Shown: positions 34,501-46,216, numbered from the stretch's first letter. The stretch: DNA of 64,000 nucleotides from Cryphonectria parasitica EP155 (GCF_011745365.1 NW_024468909.1:6882001-6946000); one strand, 5' to 3'. Notes: generated by a model from the letters alone, not told the origin. Made by a program: numbers and translations.

Positions 34501-36075
34501 TTGCCCTCCCTCCAGTCTCGCGGGGTCTAAATTTTGCAACTGTTACTGGGGCCATTCCTGCCCGTCCACTAGTTTTCATCCCGTCATTTTTTTTCTCTCT
34601 CCTACTACTCATTGTCAGTGGAGCCGGACTGGGTCGAGCCACTCCGCAGCCTGTGGCTGTCTATCAATCTATTTTTCTATCCGTCCGCCTGTCTATCTGC
34701 CCGAGGCCTGTGTGGTCTGTGTGTAAGAAAGAGAAAGAGAGAAAGAAAGAGAGAGAGAGAGAGAAGAGAGGGAGAGAGAAAGAGAAAGAGAGTGTGTGTG
34801 GCCGCACAAGAAGCGAGCGAGCGATATCGGTTGTCTGCCTTCCCCTGTAACGTTTCAAATCGAAGCAGATTGCGACAGCCCGCGAGTCGAACACCGCAAA
34901 GGGGACATCTGCAGGACTGGACCCAACAAGAAGGTCATCACCCGCCCGTCATCTCGATAGCATGCAGGCCGCGCGACTCGCAGGGCCCCCACACAGAAGA
35001 TCGCATCCGGGGAAGCAACCCGCATGTCGAGCATTTGAGCATTGAGCATCCAAACAAGGACAGGGTGTTCGGGACATTCTATTCACGACACCACGGCCCG
35101 TGGATGAAGGGGGCTGCCTCAATCCCACACGACTCTACCCCCTGGCTCCTGCGCGCGAAATCGTCTTGTTTCTCCGTCTCATCGAAAAAAAGCCTTCCGC
35201 AGGGCTCGAGCGGCACTTTTAGGTAAGCAGCATCTGCAAATTCGATCTTACTGAGTTCTATCACGTGCAAGCAGTCCGAGTACGCATTCTCGCCTTCTTT
35301 CTTAAGACAAGCAGGCGGTACGGTCAAAGGGTGGCGCATCAGAGGTAGTCACTCGGTCGAGGTGCACCTGATGGGCGATCCTATGTACTACTTACTGCCT
35401 TGTGGAAGAATGCCTGCTCTGTGCTGGCTAAACGACGTGTTCGAAAACCGAAGGTGGACATTTCCCCAATCTTAAAAGGAGTTTTAGCCAGGCGACTGTG
35501 TCCACACGCCAGCACTTTTACAAGTGGGTGTACTGTGTGTGTCTGTGTCTGTGTGTGCCGTCTGTGTAGGATTGACACCTTTGACACCTCTGCACCTCTG
35601 ATTACTGTACTAGGACATATCCGCACCCTCCCGTCCTACCGTCATATTATGTCTCATCTACTACTACTATTCCTCCTATCTGTCCCTCGTCCTTTCTGCT
35701 TGTCTTTTCTTCTCTTCTCTTCTGTTCTATTCTATTCTCTCTCCTGCACACAGCACAGATCCACCTCTAGAGCCGAAGTGGTCGCTATCCCCTTAGTACT
35801 GACGCCTCCTAATAGTACATGACTCAGGCAGTATAGGTCGTAAGGTGCTAGGTTGCCTACTGTGTCGTCTATCCATCCTAGACGGCCCCCACGGAGATGG
35901 TCCCAAGGCGGGCGCTTGAGGGGACCCATATGGGCACCGAGATCACTATTGGCCCATCAATTGTTGGCTCGCTTAAGTCACGTCAGACCCAGCGGTGGGT
36001 GGAGAGACAGAGAGAGAGAGAAGGAGAACAAAGAAGACAAAATAAAAAGACGATAACAGGAGAAGGGGGTTAAGA
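31533..36075. other. 4.5-kb divergent intergenic region
   Basis: Lies between the divergent CCR4 (-) and methyltransferase (+) genes. The CCR4-proximal 0.8 kb is GA/CT-rich leader with an open minus-strand frame (32108-32566) of no coding character. 33.0-33.5 kb is AT-rich with TAGTACTATGG-like short repeats. 34.7 kb has a GAAA/GAGA purine run. No gene supported. An orphan TATA box sits at 34477. Confidence 0.45.
34477..34484 (+). promoter_or_regulatory. orphan TATA box
   Basis: TATAAAAG is followed within 40 bp by a pyrimidine-rich stretch and a CT-rich initiator region, which looks like a core promoter directed to the + strand. No supported CDS follows for 1.6 kb. It may drive a long leader of the methyltransferase gene or a non-coding transcript. 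Confidence 0.35.
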
Positions 36076-38544
36076 ATGGAATACGCGTGGGGCTTTGCAG
36101 CAAGTCGGCGGCCATTTCCGGGCGAGATCGCAGCCAGTTCGAGATCCAGAGCGACCCCCTCACAGGCCCTCTTCCTCCCAAAAAAGAACAAGAACAAGAA
36201 CCAGCAGCCCCAATTGAGGGCATCGAACGAGGAGGGCGAAATGGACCCTTCAGAACACGAATACTGCACATGTAACAAGGGCGAACACGAGGGAGAGAAG
36301 GCAGATAACGTGCCACGAAGCGCCGACGCAGCCTCAGCATCGCCTCCAAAGGAAGGAGAAGGAAGAGGGGAGGAAGGAGAGGGACAAGGAAGTGACCAGG
36401 TAGTCAGCACCTATCCTGCCCCGCCCGACGGGGTGTCTCGTGTCAGACCCCCCTTGCCAAAGGTCCCTGGACCTGGACCTGACCCTGAACCTGCAAGTCC
36501 TGCTGCCTTGGTCGGCGGCCCTGCATCCGCTTCCGCTGCCGCCTCCTGTCTGCCATCTTCTGGATCTCCATCAAACTCCACCCCGGTGTGCGCCTCCTGC
36601 AACAAACCACCTGCAGACACCGGCAGCCTCCTTTCCGCCTCTACTACTACTACTACTACTAACACGACTACTGCTGCGGTCTCTTCTTCCTCCTCCTCCT
36701 TCTTCCACCATCCACAGAACCAGGCCCAAGCCGGCGATGAGCAGCGACGGAGCCAGAGGCTTGAGAACCACCACCAACATCACCCACGCCGCCAGTCTCA
36801 CCCAGATCCTGCCAGGGACCCCCGCCAGCTCCTCATCCCACATCCTTATCCGCACTCTGGTGCCCCTCTGACCCCTGTGTACTCTGTCAGGGAGTATCGA
36901 GCAATCCGTAGGGCTCAGCGCAGCAACAGGCTCAGCGCGCCGACGGCTTTGCCTACACTAACACCGACGCTGACATCGACATCGACATCGACGACCACGA
37001 CCGCATTCCCCTCCGCTTCTGGATCCTTGGATCGCGAGCGCCTTCGCAGCCCGAGACAACAGCACAATGCGATGGCCGGCGACAGCACCTTACGCTCCCA
37101 AAGCGTGAGCGCCACCACCACCTCGCTGAGCAACCGCACCGTCAACGACCTCGCCTCCGCCTCGAGGGATGACGATGACGCCTCCACCAGGTCCCGCCAG
37201 GGCTCGCCCAGGAAGCCGTTTGTCACCAAGAGCAACGGTCGCACCTACCTCTCCGACGAGACCCTACCATATCCCCTCCCCGTGGACCTCCATGAACTTC
37301 ATCGCCAGTCCCTGCGCACCCTCCTCCTCTTCCAGCTTTTTGGCGGGCCCGTCTGCTCTCCAGCTCTTGTCAAACACCCGCCCACACGCGTGCTCGACCT
37401 GGCCTGCGGGTATGGTTTCTGGAGCATGATGTGCCACTCGTACTTCTCCCGCAAGGGCTATTCCAATATCTCGTTTACCGGTCTCGACATCGCACCCCTT
37501 GGCGGGATAGCTGGCGTACCTGGTCCCGGCAGCGCGGTTCCTCCGACAATGCTTAAGGACAGGGGCTCTGCATCCTCAGCAACTGGCAACTGGGCAGAAC
37601 AGCCGCCAGATAAAAAGATGAAGTGGGAATTTGTCCAGCACGACATGCGCATCCTGCCACTACCGTTTCCCGACGATGAGTTCGACCTCGTCATGTGTAA
37701 GGAGCTGTCTCTGGTCAACAAACTGACCCAGTTCCAAGATCTCATGGATGAGTTCCAGCGCATTCTCAAGCCGGGTGGCGTCCTCGAGGCCTGGGACTGC
37801 GACCACCCCATTCGTATGCTCAGACCACACGTGCCAGACACGCCCACGACGACTACGGGGCCCAAGGCCTTTGAACACGAGCCGGGTTCCTCGACGAACA
37901 ACAATGGCAGCGACTCATCCAACGGCGGCGGCAGCAAAAAGAACGAACAAGAGAACCAGGTCACCGAGCTCGGCGCCTACTTCCTGGGCAACAACACACC
38001 GCTCTCAGGACCACAGAACAACTACCTGATCGAGTACAACAGCTGGATCAACAAGTATCTCGAGTCGCAACAGCTGCTCAGCTGGCCGTGCGCCAACATC
38101 GGCTCGTACTTCCTCCAGGAACCTCTGCTCACCGGGTTCGGCTTCAAGCGTCTGGCCATCCCGCTCACAGAGGTGCGGTGGGAGCGGGAGGGCGTGGGCG
38201 GTGTTGTTACCAAGGACGGCAAGAGCTACGTCGACACGGGCAAGGCTGTAGGGCGGGCCACAAGCAAGGCCCACAGCGGTGACAACTGTGACGGGGACAA
38301 GAAGGGCAGGATCCTAGGCTCGGCACAGCTGGCACTCAGACAGACCGCGCTGCAGACGGTGCTGGGCTTCATCGAGGGCATGGAGCCGTCGCTACGGAAG
38401 GTGAGCGGCAAGAAGCAGGACGAGTGGGACACCTGGATGGGCAAGCTTATGAAAGAGCTCGTCGAGAACGACGGGGCGAACTGGGGCGAGTGTCTTGAAG
38501 TGGGGGCGTGGTGGGCTATGAAGATGAAGGACCCTCCGGCATGA
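36076..38544 (+). CDS. SAM-dependent methyltransferase with long disordered N-terminus
   Basis: A single exon of 822 aa; the alternative start at 36241 (MDPSEHEYC) gives 767 aa and cannot be excluded. The first ~400 residues are low-complexity (Pro, Ser, Thr, His). A class I methyltransferase fold follows: VLDLACGYGFWSMMCHSYF (motif I, about 439-457), ISFTGLDIAPL, WEFVQHDMRILPLPFPDDEF, DLVMCKELSLV and a KPGG turn near residue 565 before LEAWDCDHPIRMLRPH. Low-complexity inserts (about 480-515 and 590-630) split the core. A helical C-terminus ends GAWWAMKMKDPP. The LPFPDDEFD and RILKPGG motifs resemble the UbiE/LaeA-type superfamily. The substrate is unknown and no biosynthetic cluster is adjacent. 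Confidence 0.8.
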   Translation: MEYAWGFAASRRPFPGEIAASSRSRATPSQALFLPKKNKNKNQQPQLRASNEEGEMDPSEHEYCTCNKGEHEGEKADNVPRSADAASASPPKEGEGRGEEGEGQGSDQVVSTYPAPPDGVSRVRPPLPKVPGPGPDPEPASPAALVGGPASASAAASCLPSSGSPSNSTPVCASCNKPPADTGSLLSASTTTTTTNTTTAAVSSSSSSFFHHPQNQAQAGDEQRRSQRLENHHQHHPRRQSHPDPARDPRQLLIPHPYPHSGAPLTPVYSVREYRAIRRAQRSNRLSAPTALPTLTPTLTSTSTSTTTTAFPSASGSLDRERLRSPRQQHNAMAGDSTLRSQSVSATTTSLSNRTVNDLASASRDDDDASTRSRQGSPRKPFVTKSNGRTYLSDETLPYPLPVDLHELHRQSLRTLLLFQLFGGPVCSPALVKHPPTRVLDLACGYGFWSMMCHSYFSRKGYSNISFTGLDIAPLGGIAGVPGPGSAVPPTMLKDRGSASSATGNWAEQPPDKKMKWEFVQHDMRILPLPFPDDEFDLVMCKELSLVNKLTQFQDLMDEFQRILKPGGVLEAWDCDHPIRMLRPHVPDTPTTTTGPKAFEHEPGSSTNNNGSDSSNGGGSKKNEQENQVTELGAYFLGNNTPLSGPQNNYLIEYNSWINKYLESQQLLSWPCANIGSYFLQEPLLTGFGFKRLAIPLTEVRWEREGVGGVVTKDGKSYVDTGKAVGRATSKAHSGDNCDGDKKGRILGSAQLALRQTALQTVLGFIEGMEPSLRKVSGKKQDEWDTWMGKLMKELVENDGANWGECLEVGAWWAMKMKDPPA

Positions 38545-38752
38545 AAGTTGCATCACATGCCGCCTTGTGATGCTAACGTTGGTGTGGTGCGGGCGGGTCT
38601 ATCAACCATCTCTCTGGATTTCCCCATCTATCGCCTATCGAGCCCCGTCCAGCGGTTTTCATCCCAAGCGCACGTGTACGCCTTGCAGACTTCACTTTTG
38701 TTTCCTCCCCCCCCCCCCCCCCATCACGACCATAAATGTCCGCCGTGACATT

Positions 38753-40121
38753 TCATACCCCATCATAGCGCTTCCTCAGCGTGCGATACCTTTTCAGGTA
38801 ATACCTGTATATATTGAGCACACATCTGTCAGCTACGTTGAACTCATCGCCGCATTTCATTGCAGCCATGCGCGCATGTTGGATTCGTTTATTATTAGAG
38901 AAGGACCGGTTCAGACTTGGGTGGTCAAGGGCATTTTGGAATTGTTCTTTTGCATGAGTTTCTTTTTTTTTTTCTTCTTTTTTCTTCTCCGACCGTCCCA
39001 GGCATTGGACAATTCATTTGGTACTACTCGTAAAACGTGGCGTCGGCTCTCGCTGTCCACAAATACCCCATCATCACGAAAGGGGAGAACGGTACACTTG
39101 CTCATGTGTGTATGGAGAGCTTTCTCCTGAAGGTGCACTCGAAACAATGACCCTGTACACATGCTTGCGGCACACACATCGTAGCCCGCCGTCGTCGGAA
39201 ACCTGCAGCATGCAATATGCACGAGCCAGCATAGTAATGCAGATCCTGTCTCTGCCGTGGTCTCTGTGTCACAGCGGGAAGGATCTCGGGGCGGGACCGA
39301 GCGACGAACGTGCTTTTTTGGTTTTGTCTCGGGCCCTCCAGGGGGAGAGATAAAGGGGGGAGACCCCCCGGGGGAGGGGGGGGCAGGCCGAAGCAACGCG
39401 ACCTGATCCACACCTCAGGAATTCCGCATTCCTGTTTGTGTATACATTTGTGCTTTTTTTTTTTTGCTTCTTCAATCGGTCGGGATGGGTCGTAGTGCTT
39501 GTTGCCGCGCAGATGAATGTGACCGTGTGATCGTGGAGGGAGAGATGGAAGGAAAGGGGAGAGGAGAGATATATAAACAGCCTAAGTGAGGGTCGCAACT
39601 CACAGCGCCTCGATTTCTGCCGGATTTCGCTGTCAGTTTCGACATGTCCAGCATACTTGAAACAAGCCATCGGATCCCTGGTGTTGTGTGTAAGGGGAGA
39701 GAAAAGGGGGGAAGGGGTGGGGGGGATGTGGATAGACTGACCCTTTTGCACGAACCTAGCCCTTTCAATCCCTTTCTTGATAGCCTCCTCATCGCGGAGT
39801 CCAGCATTGGCCATGAAGGCCTTGTGTAACCGTGGACGGAAGTAGTCGAAACCCTGGGGGTATTCTCTGCCAAGGTTGAGGAGCTCTGCAAAGGGGGTTG
39901 GTTCCATGGCATCAGTCTCTATTCTGCTCCTTGACCTTTTCTTATTATTCCTTTCCTCCTCTCTCGCGCGTATCGCGGTTTGGTGGTGTCTCGATGCGAC
40001 TCCTCAGAAGTGCTCTGGGCCATGTCGAGGGAACCAGAACTGTTTGCTCTGCGGGGGTCTCTATACCTTTGTAGACTGCGATGACCTCGTGCCTGAGCTC
40101 TGGGTTGATTGGAGGAGGCAT
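38753..40121 (-). CDS. LYR-motif protein, LYRM5/ETFRF1-like
   Basis: Four exons: 40121-40067, 39885-39742, 39616-39604 (a 13-nt microexon) and 38804-38753; the product is 87 aa. It reads [58 protein letters not shown], then RARFVQKEIEAL, then [16 protein letters not shown]. The Y-K-x-L-L-x-LGREYP start and KEIEALYYLKRYR end match the human LYRM5 family (about 88 aa). Those proteins act in the mitochondrial matrix and bind electron-transfer flavoprotein or acyl-carrier protein. The microexon codes only EIEA plus part of Leu; every junction keeps frame. The third intron is 799 nt, far above the 50-100 nt usual here. Without the last exon the protein would wrongly end at EAL. It is divergent from the thioesterase, 389 bp away. 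Confidence 0.85.
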
Positions 40122-40510
40122 TGTGCTTGTCACGGGTGCACTGCGACAGGCATTGTTCATTGGGAGATGTCAGGAGAGAGAGCAGGTAGATAGAAGGTCA
40201 ATGGACAATCGTACAGACGATGGTTTGGGCTATGACGCCACAGCTCTTCTTATCTTATCGGCCATAATTCCCAGGGTCTCTGGGGAACCTTCTGAGAGCC
40301 GAGCTCGCATTTCCTATTTCGCCATCTACTACTTACTGAGTACTTCACTTCCCAAGGGACGGTCTCAAACAGCGACGGTCAACTTGTATATATGCTACTC
40401 GTTCAAGCCTGAGGATTTCCTTTTACGTCTTATTTAATTGGCAGCTTCTGTTTTTAATTCATTAAATATTGCCATACCAGCAGGCCTCCCTCACTATATC
40501 CTCGTCCACG

Positions 40511-41516
40511 ATGCCCCCTCGAGCGGCCCTCCCGCCCCTCCTCCTCCCCCTCCCGACCCGGGGCCGGATCACGACACCTGCCTCCTCCGCCACCCGCGCC
40601 CTCGTCTCCACCCTCAAGAACACTCCCAGCTCGACGATACCAGACCCTCCACCGCCACCACCGTCGAGATGGCTGTCTGACCTCCGCGCACGCATAGGGA
40701 AATGCATCATATTCGGCTGCTCGCCGGCGCAGGTCGCCGATGCCGGCAAGGTTCTGGGCGCGCTGGCGGCGGAGTGGAGGGCGCTGGTGGCGGGGAGCGA
40801 GGGGTTTCTGACGGGTGGGAGAAGGGGCTTGGAGGGGCAGCAGGTTGTTTGGGGAGAGCAGGACAGCTTTGTACGTTGCACAAAGAGAAGAAACCAAAAA
40901 AAAAAAAAAAAAAAAGCGAGGCAAAGAGAACATCGATGGATGACCTGTAAGAACGAGCAAGATGCTGACAGTTGTGTGCGCGCCGTTCCAGCAACACGTC
41001 AACAACGTAACCTACATCCGCTACGCCGAGTCCTCCCGCGTCAATTGGGCGACTAACTTCGCCGTCCGCGTCGACCCGGCCCACCGGCGCCAGTGGGCGG
41101 GCCTGATGACCCCTGACGGCATCGGCCTCATCATGAAGAGCATCAAGGCCGACTTCAAGTTTCCCCTCACCTATCCAGACCGCATCTCCGTCTACCACAA
41201 GCTGCGCCACCCGCCTTTGTCGTCATCGTCGTCCCTGGTGCTGGACGCCGTGGTGCTCTCGCACAAGCACAGGCGGGTCGCGGCGCGCATCGAGGAGGAC
41301 GTCGTCATCTACGACTACGAGGCTGCAGGCAAGACGGCGATGCCGACGTTCATGCGGGATGTGCTGGAGGAGACGTTTGCCAGTCAGGAGGCGGAGCGGG
41401 CGAGGGTGACGAGGCGGATCTGGGAGCTGATCGGCGCCGTGGAGAGGCTCGAGAAGGCGACGTGGGACAGACCAGATGCGAAGGAGGATCTGGGCGCAGC
41501 CGGGGGAGCGAAATGA
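40511..41516 (+). CDS. hotdog-fold (4HBT-like) thioesterase, probably mitochondrial
   Basis: Two exons: 40511-40870 and 40992-41516; about 294 aa. An in-frame ATG at 40469 would add 14 residues. The N-terminal ~50 residues are Arg/Ser/Thr/Pro-rich, like a mitochondrial presequence. The splice joins DSF to QHVNNVTYIRYAESSR, which is the hotdog thioesterase signature (D-x-F-x-HVNN, catalytic Asp region). This is followed by the long beta-sheet segment IKADFKFPLTYPDRISVYHK and a C-terminal helix. The family hydrolyses acyl-CoA or acyl-ACP thioesters; the exact substrate is unknown. It shares a divergent promoter with the LYRM5-like gene. Both relate to mitochondrial acyl or electron-transfer metabolism, so co-regulation is plausible but unproven. 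Confidence 0.85.
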
Positions 41517-44065
41517 AGTCTGGAGACGAGACATTATAGGCTGCCGTGCCCCGAGCACCAATCATCAGCGCCGGCAAGAAACGCCTGGACCTGCTTCATG
41601 TCCTCACGACCATTCCTAAAATCATCTGTTTGCTCGACCCTGTCCCTGGTGCCAGACAGACTCCCACACTCCGTCGCTGCTCCAGTCAAGACTGTTTGAG
41701 ACTTGGGAGACCGCAACGACATTCTCATCTCTCACCAATTCACAACTATTCGATTCATGGTCCTTATACGTGTGGAACTACAACGTCAGTTCGGCGAATG
41801 GTCAGGCTCGTGCTCGTCTGTTGCTGCTTCAGCTCACAGTGGACAGCATACGGCTCTTGCCTCTGCCTCTGCCTTGACCGACTGAAATCAAAGTGATAGG
41901 GGAAATGAATGCAAGGACGAAATCGACACGGAGAGCCTCTATGCGGATACTGAGTCTTTTGCGCCATCGTTCTCGTTTCGAATTCTTTTGCCGTTTTGGC
42001 TCCTACCCAAGCAGCAAGTGCGTACACAATAGCGAGCGTGCAAAGAAACAGGCAGGCGCAGCTACTGTAGGACCGTGGCTACTGTAAGCGCTAAACAGAG
42101 GCAAAGGCCGGGCCGATACTGTACGGGGGCAACTGAGGAGGGCCGTACCTGTCGTGAGCCTCGCTCCGAAGTTGGACCCAACGTAGTGTTGGGTGCTCAG
42201 ACGACGTCGTTCTCGTTTCGTTGCTACGTCATCGCGACCATGGCAACCGTTGCGATAATGATGAAAATAGCTGTCTCTGGCTCGCGGATCATGGACCTTG
42301 ACGAAGTTATGTAGAACCTGCTATGTAGAGCCTGCTGATGTCGTCTATAGAAGGAATATGATCAGAACTCACTCATCCCTCCACCACGAGCACGGTCTCG
42401 CGCAAACGCTTTCTGTTGCTCCTTCGCACCCCCTCATAGCCTTTTCATCTCGAGTGTCTATGCCAGTGGACCCATCGATGCCCAATTTGAGTCCCCAATG
42501 TTCGTCAAGTTTTTCAGCTTCTTGCCTCCTCCCACCCCCTTACATCTCGGAAGCCCCCGCCCGCCTTCCATACACTGGTTCTCGAGCCGGGCCGTTATGC
42601 CAGCGAATTTGTTGTAATCATCGCGAGTCCTAGCGGGCATAGACTTTCAAGACATGGCCAAATCAGAGCATATAAGAGGACGCATCATCCTAGAATTGTC
42701 ATGGTTGACATTTGACCAAGAATTGTCAAGAAGGCTTGCAGGTCCTCCGTCATACTCTCCAACTGTCAGACAAGTCAACTACACCAAGCTACTACGACTT
42801 TGTTCTTGTAGAACTTGACGTGGAGGATATCATTGGCTGGCCAAGACCCAGCTCGAAAAGCCAAATATGTAACTTGGCCTGGCAATGCTGATTACCAAAG
42901 ATAATACCGCTACTACGCTACTACGCAGACTTTGTGTAACAATCTGATATCGATATATACGTTTATCACTGGTTATCAAGATGTTATGACAAAAGCTTAT
43001 CGATGTGCTCAAAAATAAACTTTTACCTGACAGCATCTAACAAAATCCACTAAATATCTATACTCAATGTTGCTGGATGCTATGGTACTTTCCCATCAGG
43101 TTTTTTCTTAATTTCGGCTTAATCCAGGTGAGTTTCTGGCCATGCTGGAGGTTTACATAATCGGCTTCACGACAGTGGTAATATCACATTGCAGGCTTTG
43201 GTACTTTTGGCAGCGCAGAGTCGTTACCAAGTTGGCGAAGACAACATACCCCTCAAAAATGACAAAACATTGCGTTTCTTGCAAGTTGTTGCAAAGACTC
43301 TAATTCCTTTCGGCTTGCCCGGGCAGTAAGAGATCTTGGAATGTTCTAGAACTCATAAGGCTGAAGAGAAAAGGGGCAAAATGGTACAGAAATACTCGCA
43401 AACATCAGTTGAGGCTCTGGTGTTCTGAAGGATAGGAGGAGATGCACGCTGAAAGTGCAGCTGAGAAGCTACTCAAGGTGAGATAATGCGAGGATCTGTG
43501 AGGATTCGGAGAGTCTGACTTACTAAGTTCTGAATAATTATGTCAAACTTTTCTGTGCTAGCTCTAGATGCATCAGCCAGTGCATCCAGACTCTCGTCCC
43601 AGGCCTGAAAGATGTAATTGGGTTAACCCGATCCATCGAAGTTTTGAAACGGGCTCTTTGTCTATGGAGGAGTGAATGGTAGAGAAATAGCAAATTCTGT
43701 TTCATTAGGCTTATTAATTAAGCTGTAAAAGTTCCAAAAGCCACAGAGGATTTCTTTTCCTACCGAAAGGCTCATTATTGGGTTAATTTGAGAAGCATGA
43801 ATTCTGTTGCCTATTGCCTTGCGGCTAATATCTATGTCTAAGTCTAATTCTATGTCTATATCGGTCCGTGAATGCTGATGGCACCCCTCCTCCCGAGCTG
43901 ACATCCGTCAGACCTCTGCTCACCCTCTCGGGCCATCTTGCATCCGACCCCCTGAGCAGACACCAAAGAAAAGTAAAGGAGGAGAAGAATGAGGAGATAG
44001 AGGGAAAGAAGGAAAAAAAAAAAAAAAAGGAAAAAAAGTGCAGGTATCCTCTGCCAAAAATCATG
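41517..44065. other. 2.5-kb gene-free region
   Basis: Lies between the convergent thioesterase (+) and bZIP (-) genes. No gene recognized. 42.8-43.9 kb is AT-rich without domain-bearing frames. A poly-A run at 44014-44031 lies near the bZIP 3' end. Confidence 0.45.
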
Positions 44066-44650
44066 TTAGGCACCAGAGTGGTGGTAACCGCCGTCGGGGT
44101 CCCATTCAGGAGCCCAGGTATCCTGTCCCCACCCATAACTGGTGCCGCCCGTGTCGTACTCGGTCCCTGCCGGGTTCATATGACCAGCAGCATAGGCGGA
44201 GCCCGAGGCAGAGGCAGACTGACTGGCAGCATCTCCGTAGTACTGCTCCTGCATCTTTTCGGCCTCGAGCATGTCCATCTCGGCCTTGAGCTCCTGGTAG
44301 GCGGACGTCAGGGTCTGGTTGAGCAGCTCGGCCTGCTGCACCTGCTGCTCGAGCTCCCGCAGCCTCTGCTCGCGGCGCTCGCGGTATGCCCTCTGGGTGT
44401 TTCGGTTCTTGGCCCTTCGCCTCTGGTGCTCTCAAGGTTAGAATTACTGCAGTAGAATCCTGAAATGTCCCACTGGAGGAGGGGAGAGGAGAGCGTGAAG
44501 ACTCACTGAGTTTTGCTCTTCCTCTCGGCTCGAATCACCCTTCTTCTTTTTGGGCTCTTTTAATTTCTTGGACATTGAGTCCGAAGTAGAGTTCTTGAAC
44601 GGATCGCTGCCGCGTCCAGAACTACCCCCGTACTTGCTCGATCCGGGCAT
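44066..44650 (-). CDS. small bZIP transcription factor
   Basis: Two exons: 44650-44507 and 44428-44066, with a 78-nt intron (donor GTGAGT); 168 aa. A short Ser/Lys-rich N-terminus (a KKLKEPKKKKG patch) leads into the basic region RRRAKNRNTQRAYRERRE. There Asn56 and Arg64 form the N-x7-R contact pair of AP-1/Yap-type factors. The zipper follows with heptad positions L74, A81, L88 and L95. After the zipper is a Ser/Ala/Gly/Tyr-rich tail ending GGYHHSGA. There is no redox Cys-rich domain as in Yap1. Short bZIPs of this kind in Sordariomycetes regulate stress, conidiation or secondary metabolism; the targets here are unknown. The intron falls exactly at the start of the basic region. Confidence 0.9.
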
Positions 44651-44662
44651 GGTGGGAGGTGC

Positions 44663-44680
44663 AATAATAATAATAATAAT
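44663..44680. repeat. (AAT)n microsatellite in the bZIP leader
   Basis: Six AAT units immediately upstream of the bZIP start codon, probably within its 5' UTR. Confidence 0.85.
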
Positions 44681-46212
44681 GATACAGATGTATGCTGTCG
44701 ACTTGACTCTGATAAGTCGGGTTGTGTCTTGTTTAAAACAACGCAGGCAGGCATGTTTATGCTCGACCACCTTGTCTTTATAAAATAATCTTTGGAACGT
44801 CGACGTTGAATGCTTATATACGAAAATATCGACATCGAGCCATCCCTCTCATATGACGGACGCTACAAGAAGACGGAATCCAAATGTTCGCCGAGCTCTT
44901 GACATAATTATCCAGATGGCTCCGGCGAAGACCGACGACTGACTCTCCTTGTACAGCCTCAAACCTTATTGACAAAACACTAACACTATTCTCTCTCTCT
45001 TGTCTCTCTGTTTCGCAAAAGGTGTCGGGGGGATTTGGGCTATGGAGCCATGATGACAACCGCAGGGCGGGCATCAACCCAAAAAGGACTGCAAAGCCCC
45101 GTCATACTTACTACTCATCAGGAAGAGGGGGGGGGGGGTGGAGGAGAAGGAGACCTTGTAGAGGATGATTTCTCATCTTTCGGTCTGGGCTTTTCTTTCT
45201 TCCTTCTCCTGCTCTATGGAATGCGGTTCTCGACGCGGAACAACGGAAGGGAAGAGGGGGGGGGGGGAAGGGGAGTAGTTAGAGCCTGCGCCTCACATGT
45301 CATTATACCCTGTGGGCTTGAATGCCCTCTCTTGCTTAAGAGTTTTTGTGGGGAGGGTTGACTTAGGTATGAGAAGATGATGACCCATCACCCTACAAAG
45401 AGACCGTTTGAATTCTGCCTGGTGATTCAGCTGAACGGCGTATTGGTCTGGGGAAGACCCTAGAACGTTATGCTGCTGATGGAATAAATTTCCATGTTTG
45501 GCGGTAGCTGGATCGAAATACTGGGGAATAACGGAGAATTTTCGGGGCCTCTTACCAATATTAACACCCCTGGCCGCAGTATGGCGGCTTTTGGGCGTTT
45601 TTTTCTTTTCTTCTTCCAAAAACTTCAATCTTCCCCTTTCCTTGGGGGCTAACAATCACCCTGTGCCTTACTAATGCAGCCGAAGCTGCATGTCAACGCC
45701 TTGTGAATTCTCCCAATGCCATGATTCCTTGGCAGAATGCATATGTAATCAATTAAAAATTGACAGAGTCGGGAATTGGAAATGATATTCAGCCCTGGTG
45801 GTGCCACACTTACTCTTTTAAGGATTTTTCTTGGAAAATAATTATGGCGTATCGAGTTTCCTTAGTGCTCGCTGAATATTTTAGTTCTGACGTGCGGAAG
45901 GGAAGGGAAAGAAGAAGAACAAGACTAAAAAGAAGAAAAAGAATAAAAACTGAAGGGACACAGCTCACATGGCTCTCACAAGGTTTCCAATCCTTTGTAA
46001 GACCTGACCGATCATCTCTATGGGATCTAGAAGATCGTTATTGGTCTGAGCCGGCCCGTCGTGGTGGCACTGCGTCTGACATTCAGGTCTGTGTGACCAG
46101 GCGGGCCCATACGCGGGCTTAACACGGAAGTAAAGATCATTCTCTCATACTAATAATGTGGGGCTCTAGGGAAAATATAATCATTTTTGTTTCCTTTTTG
46201 GTGTTTCGCGCC

Positions 46213-46216
<4 letters not shown>

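Noticed and set aside
34612..35226. 204-codon + frame with an Arg/Lys/Glu run
   Set aside because: The run comes from a GAAA/GAGA repeat, and the rest has no domain or coding character.
39269..39907. 212-codon minus-strand frame reading through the LYRM5-like exon 2 into the intron
   Set aside because: The splice donor GTCAGT, the microexon and the distant terminal exon rebuild the known family length; the read-through tail has no homology pattern.
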